Part shown: positions 16,093 to 16,633 of the stretch, one piece after another
How positions within the stretch are numbered: the first letter of the stretch is position 1
Layout of the letters: every line of letters starts with the position of its first letter
The notes under the pieces: model-generated
Database searches by the model: none
Told to the model about the DNA's origin: nothing
Seen by the model: the letters and a program-made list of their open reading frames with translations, nothing else
NCBI GenBank assembly: GCA_046582565.1
Contig: JAYGED010000211.1
Location: 1-16,633, forward strand
Length of the DNA: 16,633 nt
DNA from: JAYGED01 sp046582565
Lineage (GTDB): Bacteria > Pseudomonadota > Alphaproteobacteria > JAAXGF01
Reading direction: 5' to 3'
Position numbers and translations under genes: made by a program

Positions 16093-16122
16093 ATTATCAC
16101 TTAATCACTTACGACAGTTGAA
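16093..16122 (-). promoter_or_regulatory. Candidate promoter of the OmpA-like gene
   Basis: On the minus strand, TTCAAC (16122-16117) and GATAAT (16098-16093) are 18 bases apart in an AT-rich island, about 60 bp before the start codon. TATAAA at 16090-16085 is an alternative -10. An exact octamer tandem, ATCACTTA twice (16096-16111), overlaps the spacer. The match to consensus is only fair. Confidence 0.4.
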
Positions 16123-16183
16123 GGCAACCTAAGGTGGCCACGGAAAGGGGCGGAAAGTCGGGACAGACGCCCCCCGCTCGCGG

Positions 16184-16633
16184 CTATTCGGCCGCGGTGG
16201 CCGCGGAGTCGGCGGTGTCGAGCAGGGTGTCCCTGACGTCGGCGCCGGTGAGATCGGCGCCCTCGAAGTTGGCGCCTTTCAGGTTGGCGCCGCGCAAGTC
16301 GGCCTTGCAGAGGTTGGCGCCGTTCAAGTCGGCGTTCATCAGGTTTGCCGGCCAGCGCCGGCCGGTGGGAGCGCCATTTTTATCCTTGATCTCGACGGCG
16401 CCGAGATTGGCCTCAAGCAAATCCACTTCAGCGAGGTCTGCGCCGCTGAGATTAATGCCGCCCAGATCGGCCTGGCGCATGACCGCGCCACTTAAATCGG
16501 CGCCCGATAGATCGGCCATGACGAGCACGCTGTTGGTCAGGTTGGCATCGTTCATCTTGGCGCCGTGAAAATCGGCGCCGCTGAGATTGAGATTAGTCAG
16601 ATCGATATGACCCAGATCGGCGCCGGCAAGCTC
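16184..16633 (-). CDS. Pentapeptide-repeat protein, 5' end cut by window edge
   Basis: The minus-strand frame is open from the right edge to TAG at 16184-16186, giving 149 codons. It consists of A(D/N)LXX repeats such as LAGADLGHIDL, LSGADLSGAV and LNGANLCKADLRGANL, which form a right-handed four-sided beta-helix. The run is broken once by a non-repeat insert (EIKDKNGAPTGRRWP), then resumes, and ends in a short Ala/Thr-rich tail. The insert may be a loop or a junction of two helices. An internal Met at 16555 is unlikely to be the start because the repeats continue upstream of it. The function of such proteins is usually unknown; a few mimic DNA and protect gyrase, but nothing here points to that. 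It is followed at about 150 bp by the OmpA-like gene on the same strand. Confidence 0.88.
   Translation of the reverse strand, partial: ELAGADLGHIDLTNLNLSGADFHGAKMNDANLTNSVLVMADLSGADLSGAVMRQADLGGINLSGADLAEVDLLEANLGAVEIKDKNGAPTGRRWPANLMNADLNGANLCKADLRGANLKGANFEGADLTGADVRDTLLDTADSAATAAE

Overview
The window is GC-rich, with long open shadow frames on both strands and strong Shine-Dalgarno sequences. The gene types (a double-domain glycine-betaine permease, an OmpA lipoprotein, GspE, BetA-like and Rieske enzymes) suggest an alphaproteobacterium, probably free-living or marine. That assignment is inferred from gene content; there is no rRNA to confirm it. I see no tRNA, rRNA, CRISPR array, transposase, phage gene or integrase.

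Layout. (1) Positions 1-1279 (-) hold most of a GspE-type secretion ATPase that runs off the left edge. (2) Positions 1434-3835 (-) hold a two-gene unit: a Rieske oxygenase, then a D-2-hydroxyacid dehydrogenase joined to it by a TGATG overlap. (3) Divergent from it, 4034-5996 (+), are an Lrp/AsnC regulator and a glutamine-synthetase-family ligase. A 9-bp inverted repeat lies between the two units. (4) Positions 5990-8669 (-) hold a MetX-like alpha/beta hydrolase and a BetA-like GMC dehydrogenase; they overlap each other, and the dehydrogenase runs tail-to-tail into the ligase gene. (5) Positions 8940-13350 hold a glycine-betaine-type ABC importer split into a leftward ATPase gene and rightward permease and binding-protein genes. 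It ends in a strong, probably bidirectional terminator. (6) Positions 13435-14949 (-) hold an aldehyde dehydrogenase. (7) Positions 15109-16032 (-) hold an OmpA-like lipoprotein with a hexanucleotide-repeat linker, and 16184-16633 (-) a pentapeptide-repeat protein cut by the right edge.

How the genes may work together. The middle 12 kb looks like an uptake and catabolic island for a nitrogenous, quaternary-amine-like or amino-alcohol compound. The importer brings it in. The GS-like enzyme may gamma-glutamylate an amine. The GMC enzyme and the aldehyde dehydrogenase could oxidise alcohol to aldehyde to acid. The Rieske enzyme could hydroxylate or demethylate, and the hydrolase and hydroxyacid dehydrogenase could finish the product. 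The order 'ligase, alcohol/aldehyde oxidation, hydrolase' recalls the Puu (putrescine) and Ipu (isopropylamine/alaninol) gamma-glutamyl pathways. The ligase seems to lack the glutamate-binding Arg of ordinary GlnA, so its substrate is open. This pathway is inference; only the family assignments are directly supported.

The most distinctive items are the single-chain double permease with a divergent ATPase gene, the perfect 17-bp tandem duplication just upstream of the ATPase start, the Rieske/GS/GMC/ALDH/hydrolase grouping, the divergent operator candidate, and a possible 44-aa gene at 8785-8919.
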